Part shown: positions 60,205 through 64,000 of the stretch, piece after piece
How the letters are laid out: each line of letters begins with the position of its first letter
How positions within the stretch are numbered: position 1 is the stretch's first letter
NCBI RefSeq assembly: GCF_002865645.1
Contig: NW_020194512.1
Location: forward strand, 3,761,183 to 3,825,182
Source: Hyaloscypha bicolor E
Lineage: Eukaryota; Ascomycota; Leotiomycetes; Helotiales; Hyaloscyphaceae
DNA: 64,000 bases
Direction: 5' to 3'
Notes under the pieces: generated by a model
Told to the model about the DNA's origin: nothing
The model's input: only the letters and a program-made list of their open reading frames with translations
Database searches by the model: none
Made by a program: the position numbers and the translations under genes

Positions 60205-63200
60205 ATTATAGTATGGCAGGCTATACTTATTAAAAATCATGTTATTTTGGCGGTTTTAAGGTTTAGGTTATATAATAAAGGCCGCGGCCTTTTATATATA
60301 ACTTGCGGAAATCACATAAGAAAGCTGGTTTTTCTATAGACTTAGAGAAGAATTCTTTATAAGTATTTAATTAATTTGAGCTTTTATATACTATATATTA
60401 TTTATACTTTACTATTTATACTTTTAATTTATTATTTTACTACTAAGTTATGTTTTATACTCTAGTATACTTTATATAGGTTTTTATCTTATTATAGTTT
60501 CTTTCCTATATATTTTATAATAAGTAATATAGGGAGAATAGAAACTTTATAGTTAAGGTAATACTCTTATAAAGTTCTAAGAAATATCTATAAGGCAAAT
60601 TATTAGCTTAGTAAGTTAGGAAAGAAAAGGGCTATTATAATATCTTAAGTCTAAGGCCAAAATATTAAGGATATATAAGTATTAATCTTAGTATTTTATA
60701 TTAATTTCTAATATATCTAGTAATTTGAATACGGGTTAGCTATAAGATATAGTTACTAGTATAATATATAAAGATAATAGAAATAGAGGCTAATTATAAA
60801 AGAAAAAGAAATAAAGGAAATAAAATAAGAAATATTATATTAAAATAGTATAAGTTAGACCTTAGTTAGAACTAGACTTTAGTACTCGGAAATAAAGTTA
60901 TACTATTAATTTATATATTATTTTTAGTTATAGTAAAAGCCGGAATTAAAATAGCTTTAATCTTAATAATAAAGCTTACTTCTAAATCCGAAAAAGATAC
61001 CTAAAAAAGGAAATATTCTTAAATTTAAATAAAATAGTAAACTAGAATCGGAAATAAGAATTAAAAAGAAATTAGAAATAAGAAATTATATAGATAAACT
61101 AAAGAAGCTTCTAGAGAAAGAAATAAATACTAAGTAAAGAAAGAAAAGAAAATTCAGAAAAGTCAGAAAAATTAGTAAAATTATATTTATTATTTTTATT
61201 ATTACCTTTAATAATATTAATAGATATATCTAGTTTAGTAAAATTAAGGGAAAATACTATAGGTATTAAGCTAAAGAAATAAGAAAGAAAGTATAAATAA
61301 TAGAAATAAAACTAGAAAAGCTATTATCTTATTATTACTAATATTAAAACTCGAACCTCGATTATATTTATTATTATTAATTAGTTTCTTTCTAATTCCG
61401 GTTCCTAAACTAAAAGATATATTTAAATAGGAAGTTAGTTTTTTAGGAATCTTATTAGTAAAAGTCTTAGATATAGAAACTCTATAATTAATTATAAAAG
61501 AAATTATTAAGATTAATATAGCTAAAAATAAGTATATACTAGTATTGGGTTTAAACCTGCTACTTATAGAAGCTCCTAAAATATTATAGTTTTAAGGAAA
61601 TAATATTTCTATATTCTTGAAATAGTATATAGATATATATAAGAACTATTATATTCCTAATAATACTAAAAGAAAGAGAATTATTTATTATATCTCTCTT
61701 ATTTATAAGAATTAGATTAAGGCTATACTAGAGTACTATATTAATAATCCGGGAGATTACTAGGAAACTAAGTTCTTTAAGGCCTTATTAAAGGAATTCC
61801 GAGAATATAACTAGGAAATATTCAAAATTAGCTATAACTTTCCTAATTAGATTATTATATAAGCCTAGAATAGAGGAATCTTATCCAAGTCTTATATTAA
61901 TATATTTAATAAAGTATTAAAAAAGTTACTAAAGAGAAAAAAGATAAATAAAATTACTTAATATTAAGAATTTATAAGGGAATTATTTATTCTAGTAAGA
62001 AATCATATTCTTAAAAATATAAACTTTAAATCTATAAATATTTCTACCTATAAATATAATAAGATATATAAGAAAGTAGTAATATTTTATTAATATAAAA
62101 AGAAGAAATATTATTTTAATATTACTAATAACCTAGATATATCTAGACTTAGATAAGAATACTTAAATATAGTAATTTATAATATAGTTCCTAAACTAGA
62201 AAATAATTATTTCTTACTAGTTCCTCTTATTATACTTCCTGAAGCTACTATAGGTATAAGTAAGAAAAGAACCTAGCCTATAGCTAATTATACGAAATCT
62301 ACTAAAAGTAATAAATCTAAGAGAAATAATATTAACTAGCTAGTAGGAAGTTTAGAAAAACTATTTATTACTATTATAACTTAAGAGAACCTATAGAAAT
62401 AACTTAATATAGCTACTATTATAATTCGAGAGGATATTTATAGCCTACTTATATAGCCTAGCTAATTATAATAAATATAATAGTATTAATAGCCTAATAA
62501 ATATAATTCGAGTTTTTAGGGAAAATATACTAGAAGTTATAATAGAAATTATAGAGAATATTATAGTAGCTATAATAGTTAAGCTAAAATAGATAAAGAG
62601 TCTAAATAATTATATTTTAGAAGAAGTTAGTCTCAAGTATAATTAGAAAACATTACTTAAGTTAATATAGCCTATAGTATAAACCCAGAACCGAGAGAAC
62701 GAATTTACTATAAGTACTATAATAAGAACAAGAATAATAATATTAATCTAGAATATATCTATATCTCTTAGTTCTATTACCTACTAATAAAAGAATTTAT
62801 AAATTATAAATATACTTACTAATTTAATAAAAGATAATATAAAGAACTATTTAAGCCTAAATAAGAAAGTATTTCCTTTTTCCTTACTAGTAAGTACTAG
62901 TAGCTTAACTAAATCGTTTCCTAAGTTCAAGGAAAAGAATTTAACTATAACTTAAATACTTAACCCAAAAATATCTAGAAATTAATAGAAGATACCTAGT
63001 TTATTAGGCAAGAAAAAGAAAAGAGAACTAGCTAACCGGGATTTATATATAGAAGTAAATAAGTTATATCTAGGGAATCTAAATAGCCGCTTTGCCTTAG
63101 AGGAAATTATATTAGAATTACTAATACTTTAGGTTCTAGAATTAATAAATAGTATTAAGATTTAGCTATAAATAGTATTTCTATTAATATTATAATAGGT

Positions 63201-64000
63201 TTCTTATTAAGAAGAAAAAGAAAAGAAATAGAAATAGCTAAAGAAGTTTTCTAAAAACAAGCCAGAATAAAAGAAAAGCTATCCTATATAAGAGGCCAGA
63301 AGAATACTACTTTAAGAAATAATAGATAAGAAAATAGCCTAGCTAAGAATATAAATATTAATATTTCCGGAAATAAATAAGATAAATTAGGAACCTAATA
63401 TACTCTTAATTATAATAAATATAGAATTCCTAAAGTTAATAATATTCTAATAAGACTACTAAAGAAAGTAATTGTCTTATTTCTAAAGACTTAAAAGGAA
63501 ATAAGAATACTTATTAATGCCTTAAAAACGCCAGATCTAGCTATTATATTTTAGAACTAATAAATTAAGAATAATACTTCCTATTTTACTATCTTATAAA
63601 TAGGAAATACTATTATATTAAGTATAATTAGATATATTAGGAGATCTATAGAACTAGTAGCTATGGCTTATATAATAAATAGAATATTTAAGAAATTAGA
63701 AATACTAGCTCAGGTACCTAATACTAATAGAATTATTTAATTTAAAAATAATAGTATTAATATTCGGATATTACTAGCTTATAAATATATTATATAAGTT
63801 TTATATTTCTGATTCGTATTTTGAGGACCTTAAGAGAGTATTAAATATAAAGAAATAATTAATACTAGAGCTAAAGTTAATATTTTCCCTAAAAAGATTT
63901 CCAGAAATATTAGTAAAATAGTATATAATATTATAGATTATTAAATATTTACTATTACTAGGGCAGAATTTGGATTTATAAGAATAATAAAGCTTAGAGC
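60205..64000 (+). mobile_element. RIP-degraded retroelement relic (gag region), runs off the window
   Basis: Begins at the break in A2. A gag-like plus-strand relic runs through about 61.0-62.9 kb. At about 62,707 it reads YYKYYNKNKNNNINLEY, the pattern of a CCHC zinc knuckle in which TGT codons became TAT. No RT is reached before the window ends. No open frames. Confidence 0.5.
60277..60292. repeat. 16-bp perfect palindrome AAAGGCCGCGGCCTTT
   Basis: Perfect inverted repeat with a GC core, just before TTATATATAAC and near the start of the retroelement at 60,205. It keeps four CpG-containing GC pairs inside RIPed DNA. It may belong to an LTR or promoter of that element. Confidence 0.7.

Noticed and set aside
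45262..64000. Mitochondrial or centromeric AT-rich DNA
   Set aside because: Mitochondrial origin is excluded by legible copia, gypsy and pogo domains with RIP-type changes. A centromere-proximal location cannot be excluded, but nothing shows it.

Overview
The window looks like nuclear DNA of a filamentous ascomycete fungus. Long blocks are extremely AT-rich. They hold retrotransposon coding sequence whose codons are still legible but peppered with TAG/TAA and TGG/CAG-to-TAG type changes, the signature of repeat-induced point mutation (RIP, CpA to TpA). Between these blocks lie sharply bounded islands of normal composition. Genes in the islands have short 49-71 nt introns with fungal splice and branch signals. 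No species can be named from the sequence alone.

Layout. 1-13,640 is a transposon graveyard: a minus-strand Ty3/gypsy relic (A1), a plus-strand gypsy relic (B) ending in tandem repeats and a 397-bp LTR, then a milder-RIPed unrecognised ORF remnant. 13,673-25,154 is gene island 1 with two minus-strand genes. 25,155-34,574 is a 9.4-kb AT-rich insert bounded by 138-bp terminal inverted repeats and a 7-bp target duplication. 34,582-45,261 is gene island 2, with one large plus-strand gene and the tail of a truncated gene. 45,262-64,000 is a second graveyard: a copia relic, a GC-richer palindromic island at 50.6-51.2 kb, a gypsy gag-protease relic, a mixed island at 54.8-56.4 kb, a broken pogo-type transposase, a second copy of element A (A2), and another retroelement.

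The main content is a eukaryotic version of the bacterial ABC-type insecticidal toxin complex (Tc). The plus-strand gene at 35,501-44,136 encodes a TcA-like subunit (2,860 aa, one intron). The minus-strand gene at 13,673-21,302 encodes a single TcB-TcC fusion: SpvB, FG-GAP, TcB mid-domains, RHS core and a variable C-terminal cargo region. Between them is a seven-exon gene (782 aa) of unrecognised family. With the 9.4-kb insert removed, the 782-aa gene and the TcA gene would be divergent neighbours sharing about 1.4 kb of upstream DNA, and the TcB-TcC gene would follow the 782-aa gene on its strand. The three are therefore plausibly one functional locus of bacterial ancestry that has acquired introns and been split by a transposon. 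The toxin genes themselves are almost intact. The exception is a reading-frame break (or unusual intron) near the 5' end of the TcB-TcC gene at about 21.13 kb.
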